DNA of 58,937 bases. It comes from Streptacidiphilus carbonis. GTDB lineage: Bacteria; Actinomycetota; Actinomycetes; Streptomycetales; Streptomycetaceae. The notes below the pieces were generated by a model. The model made no database searches, had not been told where the DNA came from, and was given only the letters and a program-made list of their open reading frames with translations. The translations under genes and the position numbers were made by a program. The stretch is from NCBI RefSeq assembly GCF_000787775.1, contig NZ_BBPM01000007.1, positions 1 through 58,937 on the forward strand. The letters run 5' to 3'. Positions 43,856 through 52,385 of the stretch are shown piece by piece (the stretch's first letter is position 1; the number at the start of each line of letters is the position of its first letter).

Positions 43856-44566
43856 TCAGCCCGGGGAGGTCACCACTGTCGACGGAGCGGGCGGAAGGGA
43901 CGCGGGAGTACGGCCGCAGCGTTCGGCGATCTCCCGGCCCAGATCATCGCTGTAACTTCCGCCGAGGATTTCGCTTTGCGTCTGTATTGCGCGCGCGTTA
44001 CTCAACGTTACGTCAAGGAAAGGAAGATCGTCCCGCTCCGGGGTCCTGGCGCAGTCGCGGACCTCGGCCAGTACCCGCACGATCCGGGATTCGCCCGGGG
44101 CGACGCCGATGGGCAGTGGGTCCTCGGTGGTGACGGACAGTCCGGCGTAGGGCTGCGCTATGTGATGGATCGTCACCGGGCTGCGGTCCAGGTCGGCGAT
44201 GGACAGCAGGAAGACGAACCGGCTGCTCCTCGGATCGTTGCCGGGGGCCAGGCCGGCGTAGTAGACGTCGGTGACCTGGGCGGGCCAGGGGGCGGGGGCC
44301 GGCGGCTGCGCGGGCCCGGCCCGGTGCGGGGGTGCGTCGGAGACGGCGGTCAGGATCAGGGCGGCGGCCGCGCCGAGGCCGGCGGCCGCGAGCAGGCCGC
44401 GGCGCACCGGCCGGGGCAGCCCGCGCCACCAGCCGCTCAGCCGCCGTTCGACGGCGAGGCCGTCGGCTTCGCTGATCTGCAGTTCCGTCAGCGCGGTTGA
44501 GTCGCCGTCAGGTTCCGGCGGACCTACGTCGCCGACCCGGCCGGGCCGCTCGGGACCACCGGTCAT
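43856..44566 (-). CDS. Single-pass membrane protein of unknown function
   Basis: About 236 aa from ATG 44566, which has a purine-rich GGGGG about 8 nt upstream; GTG 44575 adds three residues. A roughly 55-residue acidic/Arg-rich cytoplasmic N-terminus is followed by one membrane helix (RRGLLAAAGLGAAAALILTAV), a Pro-rich linker and an extracytoplasmic beta-rich domain. The domain's motifs are DVYYAGLAPGNDPRSSRFVFLLSIADLDRSPVTI and GESRIVRVLAEVRDCARTP, with two cysteines. I do not recognise the family by name; similar proteins occur near polA in streptomycetes. Confidence 0.65.
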   Translation of the reverse strand: MTGGPERPGRVGDVGPPEPDGDSTALTELQISEADGLAVERRLSGWWRGLPRPVRRGLLAAAGLGAAAALILTAVSDAPPHRAGPAQPPAPAPWPAQVTDVYYAGLAPGNDPRSSRFVFLLSIADLDRSPVTIHHIAQPYAGLSVTTEDPLPIGVAPGESRIVRVLAEVRDCARTPERDDLPFLDVTLSNARAIQTQSEILGGSYSDDLGREIAERCGRTPASLPPAPSTVVTSPG

Positions 44567-44662
44567 CGCCCGCACCCCCTTGTCGAGGCGGGCGATGCCC
44601 GGAGCCGCAGCGGGTCAAACCCGTCCCAGGCGTCCTTCGGATGTGCCAGGTGCCGTGCCAGG

Positions 44663-44693
44663 TGTCGTGCTCAGCTGTCGTGCTCAGCTGTCG
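44663..44693. repeat. 13-bp tandem repeat at the thioesterase 3' end
   Basis: TGTCGTGCTCAGC occurs twice in exact tandem (44663-44688) with a third partial copy to 44693. The repeat runs across the thioesterase stop codon into the intergenic region. Confidence 0.75.
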
Positions 44694-45148
44694 CGGAGCA
44701 TGCAGGTGAGGCGGCAGCTGGTGATGCGGCGGCCCTGGTCGTCGGTGACGGCGATCTCGTAGGTGGCGGCGGTGCGGCCCTTGAAGACCGCGGTGGCGAC
44801 CCCGGTGACCAGTCCGGAGGTGGCCGAGCGGTGGTGGGTGGCGTTGAGGTCGACGCCGACGGCGTACCGGCCCGGACCCGCGTGCAGCATCGCGCCGACC
44901 GAGCCCAGGGTCTCGGCGAGGGCGGCCGAGGCGCCGCCGTGCAGCAGTCCGTACGGCTGCTGGTTGCCCTCGACCGGCATGGTGCCGACGACCCGGTCCG
45001 GGGAGGCCTCGACCACCCTGATGCCCAGCCGCTCGCCGAGGTGTCCCCCGGAGAAGGTGCTCAGGTCGACGCCCAGCTTGGCGAAGTGGTCGATCACGTC
45101 CTGCGGGATCTTGAAGTGGGGTCCAGGCTCAGGGTGCCGCTCGGACAT
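44684..45148 (-). CDS. PaaI-family hotdog-fold thioesterase
   Basis: A 154-aa protein started at the ATG with AGGAG 8 nt upstream (MSERHPEPGPHFKIPQ); the frame is open further up but that part overlaps the intergenic region toward polA. The hotdog-fold core has NQQPYGLLHGGASAALAETLGSVGA with the HGGxxxxLAE catalytic motif (Asn, His and Glu region), followed by YAVGVDLNATHHRSATSG and VTGVATAVFKGRTAATYEIAVTD. It hydrolyses an aryl- or acyl-CoA; the substrate is not assignable. It is divergent from polA. Confidence 0.9.
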   Translation of the reverse strand: MSERHPEPGPHFKIPQDVIDHFAKLGVDLSTFSGGHLGERLGIRVVEASPDRVVGTMPVEGNQQPYGLLHGGASAALAETLGSVGAMLHAGPGRYAVGVDLNATHHRSATSGLVTGVATAVFKGRTAATYEIAVTDDQGRRITSCRLTCMLRDS

Positions 45149-45314
45149 GGTGCTCCTGACGTCGTTGTTCGGGACTGCCAGTGATCGTACGACTCCCCTT
45201 CGGCGGCGTGGGTGGGGGGCACTGTCAGTGGCGGGCCATAGGATTTCGTCTCGGCAGTGGCAGGCAGTGGGGCACGGACGACGGTGCCTACGAAAAGCGG
45301 GGCTGGTGGCAGTA

Positions 45315-48080
45315 ATGGCGAGTACGACCGGAAACAGCGGCAAGGCGGCAGGCGGGGCGGCGCGGCCCAGGCTGCTGCTGCTCGACGGCCATTCCATGGC
45401 GTACCGGGCCTTCTACGCCTTCCCGGCGGAGAACTTCGCCACCTCCACCGGGCAGCCGACCAACGCGGTGTACGGCTTCGCCTCGATGGTCGCGAACATC
45501 CTCCGCGACGAGGCGCCTACGCACTTCGCGGTGGCCTTCGACGTGTCCAGGAAGACCTTCAGGGCCGGGATCTACCCCGAGTACAAGGCGACCCGCTCGG
45601 CCTCCCCGGAGGAGTTCCGCGGCCAGGTCGAGCTGGTGAGCGAGCTGCTGGACGCGATGCAGGTGCCGCATCTGCGGCTGGCCGAGTACGAGGCCGACGA
45701 CATCATCGCCACCCTGGCGACCCGGGCCGCCGCCGACGGCTTCGAGGTGCTGATCCTCACCGGCGACCGCGACGCGCTGCAGCTGGTCTCCGAGGACGTC
45801 ACGGTGCTCTACCCGACCAAGGGCGTCTCCGAGATGACCCGCTACACCCCCGACAAGGTGTTCGAGAAGTACGGGGTCACCCCGGCCCAGTACCCGGACC
45901 TGGCGGCGCTGCGCGGCGACCCGTCCGACAATCTGCCCGGCATCCCCGGGGTGGGCGAGAAGACCGCCGCCAAGTGGATCAGCCAGTACGGCTCCTTCGC
46001 CGAGCTGGTCGAGCACGCGGACGAGGTCAAGGGCAAGATCGGCGAGAAGCTGCGGGCCGGGCTGGACGCGGTGAAGCTCAACCGCGAGCTCACCGAGCTG
46101 ATCCGCAACGTCGAACTGCCAATCGGCTTGGACGAGTTGGGGCGGAAGCCGTACGACAGGGACGCCACCCTGCTGCTGCTGGACACCCTGGAGTTCCGCA
46201 ACCAGGCGCTGCGCGACCGGCTGTTCGCGGCGGACCCCGGCGCCGGCGAGGGCAGCGAGGGCGCTCCGGCCGCGACCGGTCCCGGCGTCGAGGTCGAGGG
46301 CGAGCTGCTGACCGACGACGGTGCGCTGACGGCCTGGCTGGCCGAGCACGCCTCCGGCGCCGCCCGCACCGGGCTGGCCGCCGACTACACCTGGGCGCTG
46401 GGCGAGGGCAGCGTCAGCGCGGTGGCCCTGGCCGTCGAGGGCGGTCCGGCCGCCTGGCTCGACCCGGCGGTGCTGGCGGAGGCCGACGAGCAGGCCTTCG
46501 CGGCCTGGCTGGCCGACGCCGAGCGCCCCAAGGCGCTGCACATCGCCAAGCAGGTGATGCGGGCCTTCGCCGAGCACGGCTGGCGGATCGAGGGCGTCGC
46601 CGCGGACAGCGCCCTGGCCGCCTACCTGGAGAAGCCGGGCCGCCGCACCTTCGGCCTGGACGTGCTGGCCGAGGAGTACCTGGGCCGCCAGCTGGGCTCC
46701 GCCACCACCGCCGACACCGGGCAGCTGGCCTTCGGCGACGAGTCCGGCGACGCCGACGACCAGGCCCTGGCCGCGGCCCAGGCACTGATGGTGCAGGCCC
46801 GCACCGTGCTGGACCTGTCCGAGGTCTTCGAGAGCCGGCTCGACAAGGACGGCGCGCTGCGGCTGATGCGGGACGTGGAGCTGCCGATCGCCGCTCTGCT
46901 GGCCCGGATGGAGCGGTCCGGCATCGCCGCCGACCTGGACTGGCTCACCCAGCTGGAGATCCAGTTCGGCGCCGCGGTGCAGCAGGCCGTGAAGGAGGCG
47001 CACGCCGCCGTCGGCCACGAGTTCAACCTCGGCTCGCCCAAGCAGCTCCAGGAGATCCTCTTCACCGAGCTGGAGCTCCCCAGGACCAAGAAGATCAAGA
47101 CCGGCTACACCACCGACGCCGACGCACTGACCTGGCTGGCCGCACAGACCACCCATGAGCTGCCGGTGATCCTGCTGCGCCACCGGGACCAGACCCGGCT
47201 GCGCAGCACCGTCGAGGGCCTGATCAAGACGGTCGCCGCGGACGGCCGGATCCACACCACCTTCAACCAGATGGTCGCCGCCACCGGCCGGCTCTCCTCC
47301 ACCGATCCCAATCTGCAGAACATCCCGGTGCGGACCGAGGAGGGCCGGATGATCCGCCGGGCCTTCGTCGTCGGCCCCGGCTACCAGGAGCTGCTGACCG
47401 CGGACTACAGCCAGATCGAACTGCGGATCATGGCGCACCTGTCCGAGGACACGGCCCTGCTGGCCGCCTTCTCCAGCGGGGAGGACCTGCACACCACGGT
47501 CGGCTCCCAGGTGTTCGCGGTGGAGCCGGCCCGGGTCGACGCGGAGATGCGGCGCAAGATCAAGGCGATGTCGTACGGGCTGGCCTACGGTCTGTCGGCG
47601 TTCGGCCTGTCCCAGCAGCTGAACATCGCCACCGGCGAGGCGCAGCGGCTGATGGACACCTACTTCGAGCGGTTCGGCGGGGTGCGGGACTATCTGCGCC
47701 GGGTGGTCGACGAGGCCCGCAACACCGGGTACACCGAGACCGTCCTCGGCCGCAGGCGCTATCTGCCGGACCTGACCAGCGACAACCGGCAGCGCCGGGA
47801 GATGGCCGAACGGATGGCGCTGAACGCGCCGATCCAGGGCTCGGCGGCGGACATCGTGAAGATCGCGATGCTGAAGGTGGACGCGGCGCTGACCGCAGCC
47901 GGGCTGCAGTCGCGGATGCTGTTGCAGGTCCACGACGAAATCGTGCTGGAGGTGGCTCCGGGGGAGCGCGAGGCGGTGGAGGCGCTGGTCCGTCGTGAGA
48001 TGGCGGACGCGTATCCGCTGACGGCGCCGCTGGACGTCTCCGTCGGTGTCGGCAGGGACTGGGAGACGGCGGCGCACTGA
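45315..48080 (+). CDS. polA: DNA polymerase I
   Basis: A 921-aa enzyme for Okazaki-fragment processing and repair. N-terminal 5'-nuclease domain: LLLLDGHSMAYRAFYAFPAENF, EADDIIATLA, LTGDRDALQLV and DPSDNLPGIPGVGEKTAAKWI. The central 3'-5' exonuclease-like domain lacks the usual DEDD residues, so proofreading is probably absent, as in other actinobacterial Pol I. Polymerase: motif A LTADYSQIELRIMAHLS, motif B RRKIKAMSYGLAYGLSAFGLS and motif C LQVHDEIVLEV. The start at 45315 gives the standard N-terminus; the open frame upstream to 44763 is the shadow of the divergent thioesterase gene. Confidence 0.96.
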   Translation: MASTTGNSGKAAGGAARPRLLLLDGHSMAYRAFYAFPAENFATSTGQPTNAVYGFASMVANILRDEAPTHFAVAFDVSRKTFRAGIYPEYKATRSASPEEFRGQVELVSELLDAMQVPHLRLAEYEADDIIATLATRAAADGFEVLILTGDRDALQLVSEDVTVLYPTKGVSEMTRYTPDKVFEKYGVTPAQYPDLAALRGDPSDNLPGIPGVGEKTAAKWISQYGSFAELVEHADEVKGKIGEKLRAGLDAVKLNRELTELIRNVELPIGLDELGRKPYDRDATLLLLDTLEFRNQALRDRLFAADPGAGEGSEGAPAATGPGVEVEGELLTDDGALTAWLAEHASGAARTGLAADYTWALGEGSVSAVALAVEGGPAAWLDPAVLAEADEQAFAAWLADAERPKALHIAKQVMRAFAEHGWRIEGVAADSALAAYLEKPGRRTFGLDVLAEEYLGRQLGSATTADTGQLAFGDESGDADDQALAAAQALMVQARTVLDLSEVFESRLDKDGALRLMRDVELPIAALLARMERSGIAADLDWLTQLEIQFGAAVQQAVKEAHAAVGHEFNLGSPKQLQEILFTELELPRTKKIKTGYTTDADALTWLAAQTTHELPVILLRHRDQTRLRSTVEGLIKTVAADGRIHTTFNQMVAATGRLSSTDPNLQNIPVRTEEGRMIRRAFVVGPGYQELLTADYSQIELRIMAHLSEDTALLAAFSSGEDLHTTVGSQVFAVEPARVDAEMRRKIKAMSYGLAYGLSAFGLSQQLNIATGEAQRLMDTYFERFGGVRDYLRRVVDEARNTGYTETVLGRRRYLPDLTSDNRQRREMAERMALNAPIQGSAADIVKIAMLKVDAALTAAGLQSRMLLQVHDEIVLEVAPGEREAVEALVRREMADAYPLTAPLDVSVGVGRDWETAAH

Positions 48081-48122
48081 CGGGTTCTGAGGGATGCCGT
48101 GGTGCAGACCGTAGTTGGCTTG

Positions 48123-48144
48123 TCGCGCAGTTCCCCGCGCCCCT
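48123..48144 (+). repeat. Dispersed 22-nt intergenic repeat, copy 2
   Basis: Exact copy of the element at 9767 and 56851, 43 nt after the polA stop. The following bases (atgggg) let CCCC fold back on GGGG as a short stem. Confidence 0.85.
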
Positions 48145-48255
48145 ATGGGGCTGCAACTGAATGCAGGCGCCGCACCCGAGAGCATTGGTAGAACCTGTTC
48201 TCATTTCGCCGCCCCCGCGTTACGGTGCGGGGCGGCGGGACGAGGGAGGTGGCCG

Positions 48256-48390
48256 ATGCGTGCACTGGTGGCTGCGGCGGTCGGGGTGCTGGTCGCCCTG
48301 GTGGTGGGTCTGGTGATGGTGCCGCTTGCGCACCAGGGCGGTCCGACCTCGCCCAAGCCCCTGCTGACCAGCGCTCCGGCGCATCCGTAG
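48256..48390 (+). CDS. 44-aa single-helix membrane peptide
   Basis: A small ORF with GGGAGGTGG 5 nt before its ATG. It encodes one membrane helix (LVAAAVGVLVALVVGLVMVPL) and a short polar tail ending SPKPLLTSAPAHP. Tiny proteins of this look occur in the same place in streptomycetes (the SPW_0924-type family, from memory). It is 15 bp upstream of the DUF3068 gene and probably co-transcribed. Function unknown. Confidence 0.65.
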   Translation: MRALVAAAVGVLVALVVGLVMVPLAHQGGPTSPKPLLTSAPAHP

Positions 48391-48405
48391 GGGGCGGGTT
48401 CCGCG

Positions 48406-49509
48406 ATGCATCGCCGACTGAGCCTGGTGCTGGTCGCCCTGGCCGCCTTTCTGGCGACCCTGGGGCCGATGATGCGCTGGTACGACTACCCCCGGGTGGT
48501 CGAGGTGCCGGCAAGCCAGTACCAGGCCGTGGTGCTGCAGGCGAAGGACGCCACGCTGATCGACTACGGCACCCTCACCGGCGTCCCGCACCAGACCGTC
48601 ACCATCGTGCAGACCCTCAAGGGCGACACCGCCGCCGCGGCCGCCGAGAAGAAGCGCACCGGCCGCGATGTCGTGGTCTGGGACGGCCTCTCCTATGTGC
48701 TGGGCACCGACGGCAAGATGATCTCCAGCATCCCCGAGGTCTACGTCTTCGACGCGCACAGCCAGGAGCCGGTGCACTGCTGCGGCGAGAGCGTGGACGG
48801 CGACCCGGTGACCCGCACCGGCATCGAGTACAAGTTCCCCTTCGACACCCAGCCCAGGGACTACCAGTACTACGACCCGCAGACCCGGACCTCCGCGCCC
48901 ATCCACTACCAGGGCACCCGCGACTACCGGGGGATGACCGTCTACTACTTCGAGCAGACCATCCCCTGGACCCAGGTCGTCTTCCCCAAGACCATGCCGG
49001 CCGGGATCACCGGACTGACGCCGGCGACCATCACCGCGCTCGGCTACCAGCGCTGGTACACCACCACCCGGGAGTTCTGGGTGGACCCGGTCACCGGCGC
49101 TCCGGTCAACGGCGAGGAGCAGCACCACGAGGAGCTGCGCTTCGCCAAGGGCAGCGGAAGGGCGCCGGTCACCGTCTTCCAGGGCGATGTGAAGATCCGC
49201 TCCGACTACCTGGACGCGACCTTCGGACAGGTCCGCTCGCAGCGGCAGCTGGTCCTGGCGCTGAGCACCTACATCCCGTGGGGTGCGCCGCTGCTGGGCG
49301 CGGTCATGCTGGGGCTCGCCTTCCTGTTCGAGGTGCGCGGCCGGAAGAGGCCGGCCCGGAACGGGGGCCCGGACTCAGTCGGCGACGGTGACGAAGACGG
49401 CGGTGCCCGGCAGGTGCCGCCCCCGGAGCGGGCTCCAGCCGCCCCACTCCTGGGTCAGCCCTTCGGGCCACTCGGGTTCGACCAGGTCGACCAGTCGGAA
49501 GCCCGCTGA
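48406..49509 (+). CDS. DUF3068 membrane protein (porin PorA-family-like)
   Basis: A 367-aa protein: N-terminal membrane helix (LSLVLVALAAFLATLGPMMRW), an extracytoplasmic domain of about 270 residues, a second membrane helix (WGAPLLGAVMLGLAFLFEV) and a charged cytoplasmic tail. DUF3068 landmarks include the ATLIDYGTLTG, RDVVVWDGLSYVLGTDG, YKFPFDTQPRDYQYYDPQT and YYFEQTIPWTQV blocks. A CC pair (EPVHCCGES) lies in the outer domain. Function unknown; the family is actinobacterial. The last 135 bp overlap the 3' end of the convergent methyltransferase gene, so the C-terminal tail from about residue 323 is encoded in shared DNA. Confidence 0.85.
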   Translation: MHRRLSLVLVALAAFLATLGPMMRWYDYPRVVEVPASQYQAVVLQAKDATLIDYGTLTGVPHQTVTIVQTLKGDTAAAAAEKKRTGRDVVVWDGLSYVLGTDGKMISSIPEVYVFDAHSQEPVHCCGESVDGDPVTRTGIEYKFPFDTQPRDYQYYDPQTRTSAPIHYQGTRDYRGMTVYYFEQTIPWTQVVFPKTMPAGITGLTPATITALGYQRWYTTTREFWVDPVTGAPVNGEEQHHEELRFAKGSGRAPVTVFQGDVKIRSDYLDATFGQVRSQRQLVLALSTYIPWGAPLLGAVMLGLAFLFEVRGRKRPARNGGPDSVGDGDEDGGARQVPPPERAPAAPLLGQPFGPLGFDQVDQSEAR

Positions 49510-50259
49510 CGTCAGCTCCCGCACCCGGTCGCCGAGGGTGCGGTGGTGCTCCACATAGACGGCCCGGCCCTGTTCGTCCTGCTCCACGTACGGGGTGCGG
49601 TCGAAGTAGGAGGAGAGCGCGGTCAGCCCCTCGGGGCCCGGCTCGTCCGGGAAGGCCCAGCGGATCGGGTGGGTGACCGAGAAGACCCAGCGGCCGCCGG
49701 GCCGCAGCACCCGGCGCACTTCGCGCATCAGCCGCGCGGTGTCCGCGGCGAAGGGCACCGCCCCGTAGGCGGAGCAGGCCAGATCGAAGGCGGCGTCGGC
49801 GAACGGCAGCACGGCGGCGTCGGCCTGCACCAGCGGGACCGGCGCCAGCCCGAGCTGCTGGTCGATCCGCAGCGAGTGCTGCAGCTGGCGGTGCGAGAGG
49901 TCGAGGGCGACCGGCTTCGCCCCCTGCGCGGTCAGCCAGCGCGAGCACTGCGCGGCGCCGGCGCCGATCTCCAGCACGGTACGGCCGCGGAGCGCGTCCG
50001 GGTCGCCGAGGAGGCGGGCCTCGGACTCGTCCAGGCCCTCGGGGCACCAGGTGAAGCGGGCGTCGCCGAGGAAGGAGCCGTGCTCGTCCTGGTACTCGTC
50101 GGCGTTGCTGTCCCACCAGTGGCGGTTGGCGCGGCTGCTCTCGGCGGTGCCGGCCTGGCGGCGGACGGCCTCGCCGTCGTCCCCGTCATCCCCGTCGAGC
50201 CGGCCTGAAAGGCCGTCAGGAGATTCGACGGCTGGGTTGCTTGCCTGGTGCGTACTCAT
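49375..50259 (-). CDS. Class I SAM-dependent methyltransferase
   Basis: A 294-aa protein with an Asp/Gly-rich N-terminus, then HWWDSNADEYQDEHGSFLGDARFTWCPEGLDE, a block typical of a streptomycete methyltransferase group. SAM-binding motif I is VLEIGAGAAQCSRWL, the acidic end of strand 2 is PVALDLSHRQL, and the post-motif is DLACSAYGAVPFAADTARLMREVRRVLRPGGRWVFSVTHP. The methyl acceptor is unknown. It is encoded opposite to DUF3068 with a 135-bp tail overlap and is divergent from rpsA. Confidence 0.9.
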   Translation of the reverse strand: MSTHQASNPAVESPDGLSGRLDGDDGDDGEAVRRQAGTAESSRANRHWWDSNADEYQDEHGSFLGDARFTWCPEGLDESEARLLGDPDALRGRTVLEIGAGAAQCSRWLTAQGAKPVALDLSHRQLQHSLRIDQQLGLAPVPLVQADAAVLPFADAAFDLACSAYGAVPFAADTARLMREVRRVLRPGGRWVFSVTHPIRWAFPDEPGPEGLTALSSYFDRTPYVEQDEQGRAVYVEHHRTLGDRVRELTSAGFRLVDLVEPEWPEGLTQEWGGWSPLRGRHLPGTAVFVTVAD

Positions 50260-50400
50260 CTCACAGGTAGCGTAGCCTTGGTCCTGTAGCGTCCGGGCGT
50301 CGCCGGAAAGGTCGCCAGCTCGATCCTGGAGCTGGGAGAGTGCTGTTCAGACCGGTCTGTCCGGTCTGTGTGGGGCTCTCCCGCACTGCGGCATCCCGCA

Positions 50401-50429
50401 TTGACCGTGCATGGCTGTCCCCGTATGCT
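50401..50429 (+). promoter_or_regulatory. Strong HrdB-type promoter of rpsA
   Basis: TTGACC (50401-50406), a 17-bp spacer and TATGCT (50424-50429) match the vegetative consensus closely. Transcription from about 50436 gives a leader of about 208 nt. The rest of the 384-bp gap (50260-50643) holds no gene; the leader has no strong SD next to the ATG. Confidence 0.75.
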
Positions 50430-50643
50430 ACAAGTTGCGCTGCGGGCCTGCGCGCCTCGGACGGAGCAGGTCGCGCTCGCATCTGTTGAAGACCCCACAG
50501 TCACAGCCCGGGGTATCGGCTTCCAGTAGATCTGGATGCGGCGATACACCGGCTCAACCCTGTCTGGTCCTTGGTGGAGCGATAACGGGTCCCCGGCGCA
50601 GTAGTACCTACGACTTCATGTCCGTACCGGAGCCCTTTTCCTA

Positions 50644-52158
50644 ATGACGACCAGCAGCACCGAGGCCCGTACCACCCCGCAGGTGGCGGTCAACGACATC
50701 GGCGACGCAGACGCTTTCCTCGCGGCGATCGACGAGACCATCAAGTACTTCAACGATGGCGACATCGTCGAGGGCATCATCGTGAAGGTCGACCGTGACG
50801 AGGTCCTCCTCGACATCGGTTACAAGACCGAGGGCGTCATCCCCTCTCGCGAGCTGTCCATCAAGCACGACGTCGATCCCCATGACGTCGTCAAGGTCGG
50901 CGACAACATCGAGGCCCTGGTTCTCCAGAAGGAGGACAAGGAGGGTCGTCTCATCCTGTCCAAGAAGCGCGCTCAGTACGAGCGCGCCTGGGGCACGATC
51001 GAGAAGATCAAGGAAGAGGACGGCATCGTCACCGGTACCGTCATCGAGGTCGTCAAGGGTGGTCTCATCCTCGACATCGGCCTCCGTGGCTTCCTGCCGG
51101 CCTCGCTGGTCGAGATGCGTCGGGTCCGCGACCTCCAGCCCTACGTGGGCAAGGAGCTCGAGGCGAAGATCATCGAGCTGGACAAGAACCGCAACAACGT
51201 GGTCCTGTCCCGCCGTGCCTGGCTGGAGCAGACCCAGAGCGAGGTCCGCCAGACCTTCCTCACCACCCTGCAGAAGGGCCAGGTGCGCTCCGGCGTCGTC
51301 TCCTCCATCGTCAACTTCGGTGCCTTCGTGGACCTGGGCGGCGTCGACGGCCTGGTGCACGTCTCGGAGCTGTCCTGGAAGCACATCGACCACCCGTCCG
51401 AGGTCGTCGAGGTCGGCCAGGAGGTCACCGTCGAGGTCCTCGACGTGGACATGGACCGCGAGCGCGTCTCCCTGTCGCTGAAGGCGACCCAGGAGGACCC
51501 GTGGCAGCAGTTCGCCCGGACCCACCAGATCGGCCAGGTCGTCCCGGGTAAGGTCACCAAGCTGGTTCCGTTCGGTGCGTTCGTCCGCGTGGACGAGGGG
51601 ATCGAGGGCCTGGTCCACATCTCCGAGCTGGCCGAGCGCCACGTGGAGATCCCGGAGCAGGTCGTCCAGGTCGGCGACGAGATCTTCGTCAAGGTCATCG
51701 ACATCGACCTCGAGCGCCGCCGCATCAGCCTCTCGCTGAAGCAGGCCAACGAGTCCCTCGGTGCCGACCCGGCCTCGGTCGAGTTCGACCCGACCCTCTA
51801 CGGCATGGCTGCCTCGTACGACGACGCCGGCAACTACATCTACCCGGAGGGCTTCGACCCCGAGGCGAACGACTGGCTGCCCGGCTTCGAGAAGCAGCGT
51901 GAGGAGTGGGAGCGCCAGTACGCCGAGGCGCAGACCCGCTTCGAGCAGCACCAGGCCCAGGTCATCAAGAGCCGCGAGGCCGACGCCGAGGCCGCTGCCG
52001 CTGGTGAGGGCGCTGCCCCCGAGGCCGCTGCCGCCGGTGGCGCCGGTGCGATCTCCGGTGGCTCGTACTCCTCGAGCAGCGACGAGACCTCGGGCGCCCT
52101 GGCGACCGACGAGGCCCTCGCCGCGCTGCGCGAGAAGCTCGCGGGCGGCCAGAGCTGA
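50644..52158 (+). CDS. rpsA: 30S ribosomal protein S1
   Basis: A 504-aa protein with four S1 RNA-binding domains, at about residues 38-107, 125-190, 210-280 and 295-365. Examples are GDIVEGIIVKVDRDEVLLDIGYKTEGVIP and GQVRSGVVSSIVNFGAFVDLGGVDGLVHVSEL. The C-terminal 130 residues are an acidic/Ala/Ser-rich tail typical of actinobacterial S1, replacing the fifth and sixth domains of the E. coli protein. S1 brings mRNA to the 30S subunit and may matter especially for weak-SD mRNAs here. Codon use is strongly biased, consistent with high expression. A strong terminator follows. Confidence 0.97.
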   Translation: MTTSSTEARTTPQVAVNDIGDADAFLAAIDETIKYFNDGDIVEGIIVKVDRDEVLLDIGYKTEGVIPSRELSIKHDVDPHDVVKVGDNIEALVLQKEDKEGRLILSKKRAQYERAWGTIEKIKEEDGIVTGTVIEVVKGGLILDIGLRGFLPASLVEMRRVRDLQPYVGKELEAKIIELDKNRNNVVLSRRAWLEQTQSEVRQTFLTTLQKGQVRSGVVSSIVNFGAFVDLGGVDGLVHVSELSWKHIDHPSEVVEVGQEVTVEVLDVDMDRERVSLSLKATQEDPWQQFARTHQIGQVVPGKVTKLVPFGAFVRVDEGIEGLVHISELAERHVEIPEQVVQVGDEIFVKVIDIDLERRRISLSLKQANESLGADPASVEFDPTLYGMAASYDDAGNYIYPEGFDPEANDWLPGFEKQREEWERQYAEAQTRFEQHQAQVIKSREADAEAAAAGEGAAPEAAAAGGAGAISGGSYSSSSDETSGALATDEALAALREKLAGGQS

Positions 52159-52203
52159 TCCGCTCGGCTCTGCGTGTGAACGCCGGCTGAGTATTCGGCC
52201 GTG

Positions 52204-52237
52204 AAGGACCCCGTCCGGGAGACCGGACGGGGTCCTT
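52204..52237 (+). terminator. Terminator of rpsA
   Basis: AAGGACCCCGTCCGG (52204-52218) pairs exactly with 52223-52237 around a gaga tetraloop, followed by TTTC. It lies 45 nt after the rpsA stop. Confidence 0.9.
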
Positions 52238-52309
52238 TCGCATGTCCGGACGGTCTGAGCGGTTCATAAGGGACATCAGGGTGTTCTCACGGTGATTCTG
52301 GCCATAGCT

Positions 52310-52355
52310 GGAAGAACTTCCTATTCATCTGGATATGGGCGAAAGTTCCAGGAAC
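52310..52355 (+). promoter_or_regulatory. Two GGAA/TTCC dyads upstream of the MmpL-type gene
   Basis: GGAAG-aa-CTTCC (52310-52321) and GTTCC-a-GGAAC (52345-52355) are perfect inverted repeats, 31-76 bp before the start codon. They could be operators of a transporter-linked repressor; no regulator gene is adjacent. Confidence 0.35.
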
Positions 52356-52385
52356 ACCTCTTCCTGATGCAAGGCGCCCCCACTT

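Noticed and set aside
45288-48185. A 965-codon open frame antisense to polA
   Set aside because: Shadow frame with His/Gln/Leu-rich nonsense composition; polA is intact on the other strand.
48115-48255. Longer N-terminal extension of the 44-aa peptide
   Set aside because: The open frame back to 48115 runs through the dispersed repeat; the GGGAGGTGG before ATG 48256 fixes a short product.
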